From the NCBI GenBank assembly GCA_030748735.1, contig JASMLK010000136.1:1-64000 (forward strand): a DNA stretch of 64,000 nt, in the 5' to 3' direction. This document shows positions 35,772-45,773 of this stretch, piece by piece (the first letter of the stretch is position 1; each line of letters begins with the position of its first letter). The notes under the pieces were generated by a model, which saw only the letters and a program-made list of their open reading frames with translations, was not told where the DNA came from and did no database searches. The position numbers were made by a program, and so were the translations under genes. This stretch comes from Myxococcota bacterium (GTDB taxonomy: Bacteria > Myxococcota_A > UBA9160 > UBA4427).

Positions 35772-35996
35772 ATGAGCCGCACTGATCGAGACTTCTACCT
35801 GCGCGACGAACCCGAACGAGCCTGGATGATCGAAAACACATGGTGCGCGGAATGCTGTCTGCCCGACCTCGGGATCGACGACCCGCGCGAATTCGAACTC
35901 GAAGGCCGCGTCTATCTCGAAGGGCAGTGTCGCATTTGTCGGCGCACGCTCACGAGTGAGGTCGTCGACCAGCGCGAGTCGACCCCCGCCGCCTGA
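35772..35996 (+). CDS. Small CxxC...CxxC (zinc-ribbon-like) protein
   Basis: 74 residues. Two Cys pairs (CAEC at ~25-28 and CRIC at ~54-57) spaced like a zinc ribbon, in an acidic protein (FYLRDEPERAWMIENTW; DDPREFELEGRVYLEG). No family recognised. Coding support comes from the paired-Cys pattern and codon bias; the Shine-Dalgarno is weak. It lies between rsmE and an unknown gene, 108 bp from the latter. Confidence 0.65.
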   Translation: MSRTDRDFYLRDEPERAWMIENTWCAECCLPDLGIDDPREFELEGRVYLEGQCRICRRTLTSEVVDQRESTPAA

Positions 35997-36104
35997 CCCC
36001 GAAGGGCCTCGGCTTTCCCACCCACTGCCGTGCGCGTTGCCCCGGTTCGCGCGATGATTCGCCAGCGTCTTGCGACGAATCGAATCGAGGGGTGAAGCGA
36101 CGGC

Positions 36105-36911
36105 ATGAGCAGTGTCTCGGGTTTCGAGTTCTATGCGGGTTTTGAATGGGCCGTCCCCGTGGCCTTCGCAGCGGCCGTGCATGCCTGTCGTTTCGAGCAG
36201 GGCGACGTGCTCTACAGCGAGACCAGCGCCTATTCGGGATCGAAGCGCGCGAAGCGTCCAGCGCGACACCACATCCAGGTGCTGGACCCGCCGCGCACCA
36301 CCCGTGCATTGGCGAGCGAGGGCGAGGGGCAGCGCTTCTTTTCCAACTGGGCCTCACCGGTTCGTTTCGAATGGAGGGACTATCGACGCGACGAAACCCG
36401 TGAGTGCACGACCACCCAGGGGCAGCTCTTCACCTGTCTGTGGAAGGGAGACGTCGATCTCCTTTCGTCGTCCTCGCCGAGCGCCAGTGATCGTCCACTT
36501 CTGCTGCGCGACCTGCAGCCTCGAATCGAAAGGGCTGCCGAGATCCTGGCAGGCGAATTCGCTGGAGAGAGCAGGGGGAAGAAGGCGGAACGGCCACGCC
36601 ATCTCTTCGTCGTGGGGCTCGATCTGTCGAGCGACGCCTCACTCAGCAAGGCGCAGGCCATCGAGTCGACGCTCCGCTCTGGCGCAGCGCTTCGCGTCGA
36701 GACCCGAACGCCCGTCGAACTCGGTCTCGATGAAGCCGATCGCTTTCACCCGGCACTCGCGGTGCGAGGCTACGCCAGCGCGCTCGACAAGGCCGAAGAC
36801 GTCGAGCAGGCCCTGCGTCAGGTGCTCTACGCCGGTGCGAAGAGCACGGAAGATTCAGAGGGTGGTGGGCGATTCCAACTGAATCGTCACGGCTGCTTGC
36901 GCCCGCTCTAG
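36105..36911 (+). CDS. Protein of unknown function (268 aa)
   Basis: 268 residues, soluble, with no signal peptide and no recognised domain. Visible features are an N-terminal GFEFYAGFEWAVPVAFAAAVHAC segment read as a strand/helix rather than a membrane span, a Trp/Arg-rich middle (FSNWASPVRFEWRDYRRDE), and a C-terminal alpha-beta part (RHLFVVGLDLSSDASLSKAQ). The start is ATG 36105 with GAGGGG about 10 bp upstream. Neighbours give no clear clue. Confidence 0.6.
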   Translation: MSSVSGFEFYAGFEWAVPVAFAAAVHACRFEQGDVLYSETSAYSGSKRAKRPARHHIQVLDPPRTTRALASEGEGQRFFSNWASPVRFEWRDYRRDETRECTTTQGQLFTCLWKGDVDLLSSSSPSASDRPLLLRDLQPRIERAAEILAGEFAGESRGKKAERPRHLFVVGLDLSSDASLSKAQAIESTLRSGAALRVETRTPVELGLDEADRFHPALAVRGYASALDKAEDVEQALRQVLYAGAKSTEDSEGGGRFQLNRHGCLRPL

Positions 36912-36927
36912 CCGGCTTCGCGATGCG

Positions 36928-37338
36928 TCAGTGGAGGGGGCCCCGTTCCGGCGCGGGAACCGCCGAGCCCGTGCTCATCAGGCTGGCGACGTGCTGAAGC
37001 ATGCGCCACTGCCCGCCTTCCCAGACGAGCACGTTGCTCACGGCAAGCGATTGGTCCGCGAGATGCTCGAGGCAGTTCACGAACGCGATGCCCCGCACCA
37101 GACTCACGGCGTCCTGGCTGTACTCGATCGGCGGGCCGCCCCCCTCGAAGACGGAGCGAAAGCTCGCCATCACGGCCACGCGCCCCTGAAGTGGGGCGCC
37201 GCCGGGATGGATGCAGAGCACCGGTTCGTCGCGTGCCCAGATCGCATCCATCGCAGCCAGATCGCCGTCCGCGAGCGCGGCGTAGTACGCGGCGTTCACG
37301 CGCAGGGCGGCGATCGCGTCGACAGATTCGCGACTCAT
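36928..37338 (-). CDS. NTF2-like / SnoaL-type protein
   Basis: 136 residues with the cone-shaped NTF2 (DUF4440/SnoaL) pattern: ALRVNAAYYAALADGDLAAMDAIWA, CIHPGGAPLQGRVAVMASF, and the strands FVNCLEHLADQSLAVSNVLVW and GGQWRMLQHVAS. Such proteins are small-molecule binding pockets or isomerases. It is 22 bp downstream of a cyclophilin gene on the same strand. Confidence 0.78.
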   Translation of the reverse strand: MSRESVDAIAALRVNAAYYAALADGDLAAMDAIWARDEPVLCIHPGGAPLQGRVAVMASFRSVFEGGGPPIEYSQDAVSLVRGIAFVNCLEHLADQSLAVSNVLVWEGGQWRMLQHVASLMSTGSAVPAPERGPLH

Positions 37339-37360
37339 CGAGTTGGGGCCGATCCCCGCG

Positions 37361-37963
<603 letters not shown>

Positions 37964-38000
37964 GGCGGGCTCTCCTTGAAGGGGTTTCGGTTTATTGGGC

Positions 38001-38729
38001 TTATTCGACGATGATCGTGGCCTTGCGAATTCGCAGGTCCTGCTTCGGGGTGCCGCGGCCGGGAGAGCCGTTCTTCTCGAGTTCGCGCACCGTGCCCATG
38101 CCCTCGACCACGCGGCCGAAGACCGTGTGACGTTCGTTCAGGTGGGGCGTGGCCTTGAAGGTGATGAAGAACTGGCTGCCGTCGGTCCCCGGGCCGGCAT
38201 TCGCCATGCTGAGGACCCCCGGCCCGTCGTGCTTGCTGTCTCCGCCGAACTCGCCCGCGTACTTGTAGCCGGGCCCACCGCGGCCGCTGCCGGTGGGATC
38301 ACCGCCCTGGGCCATGAAGCCGGGGATGACGCGGTGGAAGACGACGTCGTCGTAGAAGCCGAGTTCGGTGAGGTAGATCGTGCTCGACGCGTGCATCGGC
38401 GCTTCGTCGGCGAGCAGTTCGATCTTCATCGACCCCACGTTCGTCTCGAGCAGCCAGAAGTACTTCTTGCTCTTGTCGAAGGGAACCTTGGGTGGGGTCG
38501 GAAGGCGCTGCTTCCATGCCCCCTTGTCGTCCTTGTTGATCGGCGCGCCGGAAATGAAGTCGCGGATGGCTTCGACGCCGCGCAGCCCCCCCGCGGCGGC
38601 CGGCGTGCTGGATGCTTCGCAGCTGATCGAGAACGCAACCGAGAAGAGAAGCGGGAGCAGGGAACCCACCGCGCGCGCGACAGCGCGGCGTGAGCGGGTT
38701 TGCGATTCGTCGTGCATGAATTGGCGCAT
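38001..38729 (-). CDS. Cyclophilin-type peptidyl-prolyl isomerase (lipoprotein)
   Basis: 242 residues from ATG 38729 (GAGGAAG upstream). N-terminal Arg-rich signal peptide and hydrophobic core ending SVAFSISC, a probable lipobox, so it would act in the periplasm. The cyclophilin core is complete: [49 protein letters not shown]. It is a paralogue of the adjacent cytoplasmic cyclophilin, sharing [16 protein letters not shown] and [22 protein letters not shown]. Confidence 0.9.
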   Translation of the reverse strand: MRQFMHDESQTRSRRAVARAVGSLLPLLFSVAFSISCEASSTPAAAGGLRGVEAIRDFISGAPINKDDKGAWKQRLPTPPKVPFDKSKKYFWLLETNVGSMKIELLADEAPMHASSTIYLTELGFYDDVVFHRVIPGFMAQGGDPTGSGRGGPGYKYAGEFGGDSKHDGPGVLSMANAGPGTDGSQFFITFKATPHLNERHTVFGRVVEGMGTVRELEKNGSPGRGTPKQDLRIRKATIIVE

Positions 38730-38936
38730 CGTGGTCTTCCTCGTTTCTTGGGTTGCCTGGTGTCTGAACGGGTTGGCCTTCGCCTCGATCGTCGCTCGAA
38801 AGCTGCCCGCGGTGTGCGCGGAAGACAGGCGAGAGACCACGCGAATGGTTCCGCCGCGAGGTCCGGCCAGCTCACCCCCCGATGAGCGGCGCAGACGATA
38901 CCCCCGCTTTCCGGGGATCCCCACCCACAGCGGCCC

Positions 38937-39659
38937 TCAATTGCACCCCTTGCAGAGGCCGAGATCGGCGAGTTGACCCCGCACGATCCCGGCCCAGTCG
39001 GCGTTGGCGCGGGGATTTGCGGGGCTGGGGTGCAGGATCGTGGCGACCTGCGGTGCCGAGGAGCCGAACCCCTCGAGCGCCGCCTCGGCGCGTCGCGTTG
39101 CAAAAGCCCCGACACCGATCACCCAGTCGGGCTGCAGCAATTCGACGACGCGCACCAGATGGCGATCACAGGCTTCGAAGAGGGGCTCGCGCTCACTGGC
39201 CGGCAGCTTATCGGGCGTGCGATTGCGCCCGCTCTCCTCCATGAAGACGAGCGGGCAGTAGTTGGCGATGAAGTGGCGAGCGAAGAACTGCTTCGGCGTG
39301 CCGAAGTGCTCCGCAATGGTGCCCCACAGGCGATCCCCGCTGACTTCGCGGCGGGTGCAGTCGAAGCCCTGAACGGGTCGCTTGGGGTGTGGCGTGTCGG
39401 GTTGGCCTACGGGCTTTTCGATCTCCAGCCAGTCCCGCACCCAGCTGATCTCGCCGAACGGAACGCCGGTCTGGGACATCCCGTAGGGGCCCGGGTTCAT
39501 GCCGATGAACACCACCTCCTTCTTCGTGACGCAGTAGCGAGCGACGTACTCGTCGTAGCTGCGCCGCGCGTAGACCAGCGGGTTGTAGACGTGGGTGACG
39601 GGCGCCTCGAAACGAAGGTCGTCGACTTCGCCTGCGAGCTTGCGGGTGACGCGGCGCAT
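38937..39659 (-). CDS. SMUG1-like uracil-DNA glycosylase
   Basis: 240 residues from ATG 39659; a TTG at 39695 overlapping the serC stop (TTGA) is an alternative that would couple the genes. It removes uracil or hydroxymethyluracil from DNA. The diagnostic SMUG1 motif GMNPGPYGMSQTGVPFG and the second motif HPSPANPRAN (catalytic His-Pro-Ser) are present, with ARHFIANYCPLVFME between them. This is the bacterial SMUG1 type rather than UNG. Confidence 0.9.
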   Translation of the reverse strand: MRRVTRKLAGEVDDLRFEAPVTHVYNPLVYARRSYDEYVARYCVTKKEVVFIGMNPGPYGMSQTGVPFGEISWVRDWLEIEKPVGQPDTPHPKRPVQGFDCTRREVSGDRLWGTIAEHFGTPKQFFARHFIANYCPLVFMEESGRNRTPDKLPASEREPLFEACDRHLVRVVELLQPDWVIGVGAFATRRAEAALEGFGSSAPQVATILHPSPANPRANADWAGIVRGQLADLGLCKGCN

Positions 39660-39691
39660 GGCGGCCGCGATGTCGCGGACGGGTCGGGGGC

Positions 39692-40864
39692 TCAAGCGGC
39701 GCCCTGCGCGTCGTCCTTCACCTGTGCGAACGCCCAGTCGAGCCACGGCAACAACGCTTCGATGTCGCTCGTGTCGACGGTGGCTCCGCCCCAGATGCGC
39801 AGCCCGGGAGGGGCGGCCTTGTAGGAATTGACGTCTCGCGCCACGTCTTCGGCGTCGAGCAGTGCCCCGATCTTCTTGGCCGTCGCCGCGCGATCGTCCT
39901 TTTCCATCGCGGTGAACCAGGGGTCGACGATCTGCAGGCAGATCGAGGTCGACGAACGCGACGCCGCGTCGTCTGCCAGGAAGTCGACCCAGTCGCTGCC
40001 TTCGACCCAGCGGGCGATCGCGGCCAGGTTTGCCTGCGAGCGCTGCCGCATGCCCGCGCAGCCGCCGTTGGCCTCGACCCAGTCGAGGCTCAGCAGCGCG
40101 TCTTCGACGCAGATCATCGAAGGCGTGTTGATCGTTTCGCCCTTGAAGAGCCCCTCGATGAGCTTGCCGCCCTTGGTCATGCGGAAGATCTTGGGGAGCG
40201 GCCGGTCCGGTGTGAAGCTTTCGAGTCGTTCGACGGCACGCGGGGAGAGGGCGAGCATGCCGTGGCCGCCTTCACCGCCGAGCACCTTCTGCCACGACCA
40301 CGTCACGACGTCGAGCTTCGGCCAGGCGAGGTCCATCGCGAATACGGCCGACGTCGCATCGCAGAAGACGAGGCCTTCGCGGTCGTCCGGGATCCAATCG
40401 CCGTCGGGTACACAGACGCCGCTCGTGGTTCCGTTCCAGGTGAAGACGACGTCGCGATCGAAGTCGACCTGCCCCAGATCGGGGAGCGAGCCGTAGTCGG
40501 CCTCGAAGACGCGCACGTCGTCGAGCTTCAGCTGCTTTTCGACGTCACTCACCCAGCCTTCCCCGAAGCTCTCCCACGCCAGCATGTCGACGGGGCGCGC
40601 GCCGAGCATCGACCACAATGCCATTTCGATGGCGCCGGTATCCGAAGCGGGCACGATGGCGAGTCGGTAGTCGTCGGGCATGCCGAGCAACGCCTTCGAG
40701 CGCTCGATCACCGCGGCGAGTCGCTGCTTGCTCGGTCCGGCCCGATGCGAACGGCCGACCAATGCGCGGTCGAGTTGCGCGGCATTCCAACCCGGCGGTT
40801 TCGCGCACGGCCCGGAGGAAAATTCCGGTCGATCGGGGCGGGCTGCGGGCTTCGAGGACTTCAT
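39692..40864 (-). CDS. serC: Phosphoserine aminotransferase
   Basis: 390 residues from ATG 40864. It transfers the amino group from glutamate to 3-phosphohydroxypyruvate, the second step of serine synthesis after SerA. The N-terminus ([25 protein letters not shown]) is the alphaproteobacterial/archaeal type of SerC. The PLP lysine is in [15 protein letters not shown], and [12 protein letters not shown] holds the cofactor Asp. The SMUG1-like gene follows with overlap or 32 bp spacing depending on its start. Confidence 0.92.
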   Translation of the reverse strand: MKSSKPAARPDRPEFSSGPCAKPPGWNAAQLDRALVGRSHRAGPSKQRLAAVIERSKALLGMPDDYRLAIVPASDTGAIEMALWSMLGARPVDMLAWESFGEGWVSDVEKQLKLDDVRVFEADYGSLPDLGQVDFDRDVVFTWNGTTSGVCVPDGDWIPDDREGLVFCDATSAVFAMDLAWPKLDVVTWSWQKVLGGEGGHGMLALSPRAVERLESFTPDRPLPKIFRMTKGGKLIEGLFKGETINTPSMICVEDALLSLDWVEANGGCAGMRQRSQANLAAIARWVEGSDWVDFLADDAASRSSTSICLQIVDPWFTAMEKDDRAATAKKIGALLDAEDVARDVNSYKAAPPGLRIWGGATVDTSDIEALLPWLDWAFAQVKDDAQGAA

Positions 40865-40998
40865 GTCGACATTCTCCAGATGCGTCGCGAGGGGGCGCGG
40901 GAGTCTAACGTCTGGTCTGCCGCGGGCCATGTGTAAGCGGTGGACCGGCGCAGTGGCGCGCGATCTGAAATACACTGCGCTCGATCGGGGGGATCAGC

Positions 40999-41427
40999 AT
41001 GACGTTTGCCAAGCCGGTTTCAGAGTTCACGACCCATACGCGCGGCCGAGCCGTTGCCCCGCCCGGGCGCGCGGCGAGGTTGCTCGTGCTCGGCCTGCTT
41101 GCGTCGGGTCTGGGGGGCTGTGCGCCGACGCAGATGATTGCCCTGGCGGCGGCTCCGGAACCCGTCGTGCTCTACGTCGACGGCGAGCGACTGGACGCCG
41201 TGCCCGCGACGCTCGAACTCAAGGCGACCCGCGACCACACCCTCTTCTTCCAACGGGAGGGGTACCAGCCGCAGTTGATCGTGGTGCGCACGCGCGAGCG
41301 CGATGGCGAGCCGCACCTCGAACCGGCGCACGTCGAAGTGCGACTGAAGCGAATCGCGACTTCGGGGCCCGACATTACCGTCGAAGTCGACGTGGGTGCG
41401 GGTGGGGACGAACCGCCCGAGCGGTAG
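40999..41427 (+). CDS. PEGA-like lipoprotein
   Basis: 142 residues with a lipobox (LLASGLGGC, Cys ~40) and a PEGA-type beta domain: VVLYVDGERLDAVPATLELKAT...FFQREGYQPQL. The PEGA repeat is found in surface proteins, and function is unknown here. Convergent with the metallophosphoesterase gene, 30 bp apart. Confidence 0.72.
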   Translation: MTFAKPVSEFTTHTRGRAVAPPGRAARLLVLGLLASGLGGCAPTQMIALAAAPEPVVLYVDGERLDAVPATLELKATRDHTLFFQREGYQPQLIVVRTRERDGEPHLEPAHVEVRLKRIATSGPDITVEVDVGAGGDEPPER

Positions 41428-41457
41428 GTTGGGCGTACGAACCCGACGGCGGCCCGC

Positions 41458-43185
41458 TCAGTCCGACGCCGCACCTTCCGCGTCTGCCGGGAGTACGCGC
41501 ACGATCCGGCGCGCGCTGTCGCGCTGACCGAACATGTCGACACTCTCGACCTCGATCCAATAGCTGCCCGCCGGTTGCTCGAAGAGCAGGTCGCTGCGCC
41601 ACAGGTGATGGGATGGGTTGGGGCCGGGGAGCGACTTCTCGTCTTTGGCGAGTGCCTCATTCTCGCGCTTGCGAAGCGCCTTGAACGCGGGGTCTGGTTC
41701 AATGCGGCGCGCCATCGTCGTGCGGTCTTCGCGTTGGCCTTCGGTGTCGCCTGCAGCCTCGTCGTCTGCGCTCCCCACCACGCGGACGGTGACGTGCGAT
41801 CGCTCACTGCCGGCGAATACGTTGGCGTAGATGGTGTGGCGAGAGCCCCGGGTGACCGAGTCGGGCGCGTGGATCGCGATCTGATGATCCGCCGGTCGGC
41901 GCGCGGCCTTGAAGCGAATCGAGTAGCCGGGCCCGTCGAAGGTCACGATCGAGTACCCGTTCGGCACCCCATCTCGCATCGTGGTGTGGGGGATGCCGTA
42001 TTCGTCACGCCGTCCGCGCCACCAACTCCCGGACGCCGTACCGCTATTCCAGTGATGGTGGGCGCGAGCAGTCGCATCCAACTCCGGGTGCAGGAACACA
42101 TGGGCCTGCATGTGGGTATGTGCCGAAATCGACCAGCTGAATTCGTGGCCCTCGAGGATCTCGAACAACCGGTCGCGCTGTGGAACCTGGTTGGTTCGGT
42201 CGCCAATCAGGGGGATGTGCATCAACAGGACGATCTGCTCGTCCGGTGGTACGACGGCCGCGTAGTTCTCGATGAAGGCGAGGGTGCGCTCGTCGAGTCC
42301 GCCGCGATAGCCAACGGGTTCGTCTTCGGTCGCGGGGCGAAAGTCGATGTTGTCGAGCAATACGAAGTGAACGTCGGCGTACTCGAAGGCATAGGTGCGC
42401 GGGCCGAAGTAGCGCTCGAAGGTGGCGCCGGCGGTTTCGCGGCTCGGCGCGTCGAGATTCATGTCGTGATTTCCGTAGACGTGAAACCACGGAAGGCCGA
42501 CCAGGCCCATGGCGTCGATCAGCGGCGGGTAGAGGGCGAGGTCGTCGTGCACGATGTCGCCGAGGCTGATGCCGAAGGCCGCGTCGTGTGATGCGAGTTC
42601 GGGCAGGATGTCGCGCCCGAAGTGTTCGATGTCTTCGAGACTGCGCGGTTGGGGGTCGCCAACGACGAGCACGCGAAAGGGCGACGCTTCGTGCTGCTCG
42701 TACAGCGGGAAGTCGATCCGCGCGGGTGGCGGGCCGGTCGGGGGAAGGCCCGTGTGCGTGAGGCCATCGGGCGAGCCTTGCTCGCGCTGCAGGTAATAGA
42801 AGCGGGGGAGGTTGTTCGCGTCGAGTCGTGTGCGCATTCCGCTCGGCTTGATCACGAAGTAGTCGGCCGCGGGATGGGCGGGGAGCACCCACGCTCCGTC
42901 GCGATCGGTGCGCACCACGCGTTCGCCGTCCGACACCGCGACCCCGGGCACACCGCGCTCGCCAGGGCTGCGCACCCCATCGCCGTCGAGATCGACGAAG
43001 ACGCTGCCGCGCACCTGCTCGCCATCGCGCTCCGCGAGGTCGTCCGGCTCACCCCCGGTCGATGCGCAGCCCAGCGCGAGGAGCGCCACGAGAAAGACGG
43101 TGACTCGCGCGGGCAACCAGAGCGCGGCGCAGCGGGCTCGCGTCGACACGGTGAGCTGCCAGGCAGCCGGGACGAATGGGGTCAT
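41458..43185 (-). CDS. Calcineurin-like metallophosphoesterase lipoprotein
   Basis: 575 residues from ATG 43185; a lipobox (VALLALGC) marks lipidation. Domain order: an SdrD B-like/metallophosphoesterase N-terminal domain (VFVDLDGDGVRSPGERGVPGV, residues ~60-150), the phosphoesterase core (~165-400) and a C-terminal beta domain. Metal motifs are VGDPQ, LGDIVHDD, YGNHDMN, MHIPLIGD and SAHTHMQ. The first motif is D-P-Q rather than D-x-H, as is common in this exported subfamily. Substrate unknown; these often act on nucleotides or phosphoesters outside the cytoplasm. Confidence 0.87.
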   Translation of the reverse strand: MTPFVPAAWQLTVSTRARCAALWLPARVTVFLVALLALGCASTGGEPDDLAERDGEQVRGSVFVDLDGDGVRSPGERGVPGVAVSDGERVVRTDRDGAWVLPAHPAADYFVIKPSGMRTRLDANNLPRFYYLQREQGSPDGLTHTGLPPTGPPPARIDFPLYEQHEASPFRVLVVGDPQPRSLEDIEHFGRDILPELASHDAAFGISLGDIVHDDLALYPPLIDAMGLVGLPWFHVYGNHDMNLDAPSRETAGATFERYFGPRTYAFEYADVHFVLLDNIDFRPATEDEPVGYRGGLDERTLAFIENYAAVVPPDEQIVLLMHIPLIGDRTNQVPQRDRLFEILEGHEFSWSISAHTHMQAHVFLHPELDATARAHHHWNSGTASGSWWRGRRDEYGIPHTTMRDGVPNGYSIVTFDGPGYSIRFKAARRPADHQIAIHAPDSVTRGSRHTIYANVFAGSERSHVTVRVVGSADDEAAGDTEGQREDRTTMARRIEPDPAFKALRKRENEALAKDEKSLPGPNPSHHLWRSDLLFEQPAGSYWIEVESVDMFGQRDSARRIVRVLPADAEGAASD

Positions 43186-43361
43186 GCGATTGCGGTCTCC
43201 AGTCGCGGCCTTCGCGTGCGCCACGGTGCGATTCGATGGACGGCCACGATGGTGGCCGGCTGCTAGGGTAATCCGCGTTTTCGGTTGGCTGAAGACGTTG
43301 GCCTCATTATCCCGCCATTCCGCCACCCCGCCGCTCGGGCCGCGCGGAGCAAGGAAGTCCC

Positions 43362-44195
43362 GTGGAATACGAAGAGATCCTGTACGAAGTCGAAGACCCC
43401 ATCGCAACCATCACGTTGAACCGGCCCAAGCAACTCAACGCCTGGACGAATCAGATGGGGGCCGAAGTCAAGCACGCCTTCGCACGCGCGGAGGCCGACC
43501 CCGCTGTGGTGGTGATCATCCTGACCGGGGCCGGACGCGGATTCTGTGCCGGCGCGGATCTCAACGGGCTGCAGTCTCTCAGCGAAGGGGAAGGCCAGGA
43601 TGGCGTCAAGGGGAAGGATGACCTCGGCGCCGACCCGGGTGATGAGAGCATGGGCGAGTCGTTCCGCGGGACCTATTCGTACCCGATGTCGATCGGCAAG
43701 CCGGTGATCGCGGCCATCAACGGGCCGTGCGCGGGAATGGCCGTTCCCATCGCCTGCTTCTGCGACATGCGCTTCGCATCACAGAGCGCTCGCTTCACCA
43801 CCGCGTTCAGCCGCCGCGGCCTGATCGCCGAATGGGGCATCAGCTGGATCCTGACCCGACTGGTCGGTCCCGCGCACGCCTGCGATCTGCTCTTTTCGGC
43901 TCGCAAGGTCGACGCATCGGAAGCCGAGCGCCTCGGCCTCGTCAACAAGGTGCTGCCCGACGACGAATTGCTCGACTACGTGAAGGACTACGCGCGGGAC
44001 ATGGCGGCCCACTGCTCCCCCCGCTCGATCCAGATCATGAAGCGCGAGATCTACCAGCACATGATGTCGACGCTCGCGGACGCCAACAGCGAAGCCGTCA
44101 CCCTCATGCTCGAGAGCTTCGGAGCCCCCGACTTCAAGGAAGGCGTTCGGTCGTTTCTCGAAAAGCGACCGCCCCAGTTCTCGCGCCTCTCCTAG
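43362..44195 (+). CDS. Enoyl-CoA hydratase/isomerase (crotonase family)
   Basis: 277 residues from GTG 43362 with AAGGAAG upstream. It hydrates enoyl-CoA in beta-oxidation. Crotonase signatures: TITLNRPKQLNAWT, GAGRGFCAGADLNGL, KPVIAAINGPCAGMAVPIACFCDMRFA (oxyanion hole) and ISWILTRLVGPAHACDLLFSA. The glutamates of classical hydratases are only partly evident, so isomerase or another crotonase activity is possible. It is 4.7 kb from the steroid cluster. Confidence 0.92.
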   Translation: MEYEEILYEVEDPIATITLNRPKQLNAWTNQMGAEVKHAFARAEADPAVVVIILTGAGRGFCAGADLNGLQSLSEGEGQDGVKGKDDLGADPGDESMGESFRGTYSYPMSIGKPVIAAINGPCAGMAVPIACFCDMRFASQSARFTTAFSRRGLIAEWGISWILTRLVGPAHACDLLFSARKVDASEAERLGLVNKVLPDDELLDYVKDYARDMAAHCSPRSIQIMKREIYQHMMSTLADANSEAVTLMLESFGAPDFKEGVRSFLEKRPPQFSRLS

Positions 44196-44614
44196 CCCGG
44201 CCGAAGAACCCTGGACCTGGCGTTGGACTCGACGCACGGACGGGCAGGTCGTTCGCGAAATCGGCGCGAGCGTCGATTCGCGTAGCAAAATGGCCACCGG
44301 TCACATTCCCGACCTCGCGCCCGGGCGATACACCGTGCAGTTGGCTCGGGCCGAAGCGAGCCACTCGCCGATCGCTTGCGGGGAATTCAGGCGCGACGCC
44401 ATTACGTCGCGTTGACACCGAACCGCGTCGCCGGTGCAGCGGGTACGCGTGCGGTGTGCAACCGTGCCGGATCGAACCCGGGTCGTTGCTCAGGGGAATG
44501 CTGCATTCTGCGGTGGAATCGCCGCGCTCTCTGCGAATTCTCTTAGTCGATTGTTTGCCTTGTCCGATGTCAGTGCATGTGTGCCGCCACTGTCAAACGG
44601 CCGAGGCTGTCAAA
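44196..44614 (+). other. Intergenic region with a coding-like remnant
   Basis: About 420 bp. The first half (to the TGA at 44413-44415) reads, in a frame different from the hydratase, as EEPWTWRWTRRTDGQVV... and PDLAPGRYTVQL, which looks like a secreted beta-domain fragment, but it has no start codon or Shine-Dalgarno near its beginning. The second half holds nothing recognised and should contain the promoter of the lipoprotein gene at 44615. Confidence 0.35.
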
Positions 44615-45751
44615 ATGAAATGCAGCAATTCCTTGAAGATGATCCTGTGCATCGTAACGGCGCTCTTTGCAGCCGCGTGCGCAGATATCCCGAGTCCAAA
44701 CAACTCCATCGGCGGAAGTAGCGGTGACGTCGCGACCGCCAGTTACCAATACGATGGCCCCGGGTCGGCGTACACCATCGATCTCGACGAAGTCGAAGAG
44801 ACGTTCGGGATCGGCATCGCAGACTCCCTGTCCGATCCGCTCCATACGATCGTCTACGGCACCTTCGAGCGATTCGACAATGGCTTCATCGAACTGACCG
44901 TGACCGAGGCCACGGGGACCATGGCACCGGCGGTTGACGACGTGGCGATCGCCATCGAAGCCCCCGGCTTTGGTGTGGTCCTTCGCCCCTTCGGTGGCGC
45001 TGCAGAGTTCGTTCCGTCGCTCGTGCTCCCCGACAGCTGCACCAGCGGCGACTTCGATGCGAATTGGATCCTGACCTCCTGCAACGACGAGGGTCCTTCT
45101 TGCGACGCCACATCCAGCGCGATCGGCTTCTTCGGCAGCTTCAACTACGACGCGTCGGCGGAGTCGGGTTCGTTCTCGGAAAGCTATGACATCGACACTG
45201 CGACCGACCTCGGTCCGCGCGTGGTGGCGACCACGAGCTGCAGCTACGGCATCCTCGAGACTTCCGACACCGCGATCTACCTGAATGACGACGGGGGCGC
45301 GATCGTCCACGAGAGCACGGACGACAGCGCCGACACGCGGCATGCCTTTGCCCTGCCCAAGCAGGCGATCGTGCAAGCCGATCTTGCCGGCGACTACTAC
45401 GGCCTGGCCTTCGACAAGAGCGACGGTTCGGGAACGCCCCTCTACATGGGCATCGCGGTGGGTGGCGCGAGTGCGACCATCTACGAGCTGGATGAAGGCG
45501 AGCTCGAAGCCGCGACCCAGGTGGCCGTCTACGGGACGATCGCCATCACGTCGGTCAACCAGATCGGGGCGACATCATCCGACGGCTGGATCACGGCGAC
45601 CTTCACCGAAGACGGTGGACCGACGCGGCCCCTCTACTGCACCGCCGCACCCGACCTCGGCGATCCGCTCGACACCGTCGTGCTCTGCGTCGGACAGAGT
45701 GCGGCCGTCGATCAAGAGTTCCTGAACTTCATGTTCGTGAGCGACTTCTAG
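44615..45751 (+). CDS. Lipoprotein of unknown function (378 aa)
   Basis: 378 residues from ATG 44615. Signal peptide and lipobox (CIVTALFAAAC, then ADIPSPNN) predict an anchored lipoprotein. The mature part is acidic, rich in Ser/Thr/Gly and beta-strand-like (YGTFERFDNGFIELTVTEA; AVYGTIAITSVNQIG), with several Cys pairs suggesting disulfides. No family recognised. An ATG 16 codons upstream is possible but would lengthen the n-region. Base composition is less GC-rich at the start than its neighbours. Confidence 0.75.
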   Translation: MKCSNSLKMILCIVTALFAAACADIPSPNNSIGGSSGDVATASYQYDGPGSAYTIDLDEVEETFGIGIADSLSDPLHTIVYGTFERFDNGFIELTVTEATGTMAPAVDDVAIAIEAPGFGVVLRPFGGAAEFVPSLVLPDSCTSGDFDANWILTSCNDEGPSCDATSSAIGFFGSFNYDASAESGSFSESYDIDTATDLGPRVVATTSCSYGILETSDTAIYLNDDGGAIVHESTDDSADTRHAFALPKQAIVQADLAGDYYGLAFDKSDGSGTPLYMGIAVGGASATIYELDEGELEAATQVAVYGTIAITSVNQIGATSSDGWITATFTEDGGPTRPLYCTAAPDLGDPLDTVVLCVGQSAAVDQEFLNFMFVSDF

Positions 45752-45773
45752 AGGTCCGGACCCTGTGTCGTCT

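Noticed and set aside
43727-44614. An N-terminal extension of the lipoprotein at 44615 reaching back into the enoyl-CoA hydratase
   Set aside because: It overlaps the hydratase in another frame and would bury a perfect lipoprotein signal peptide in the middle of the protein.
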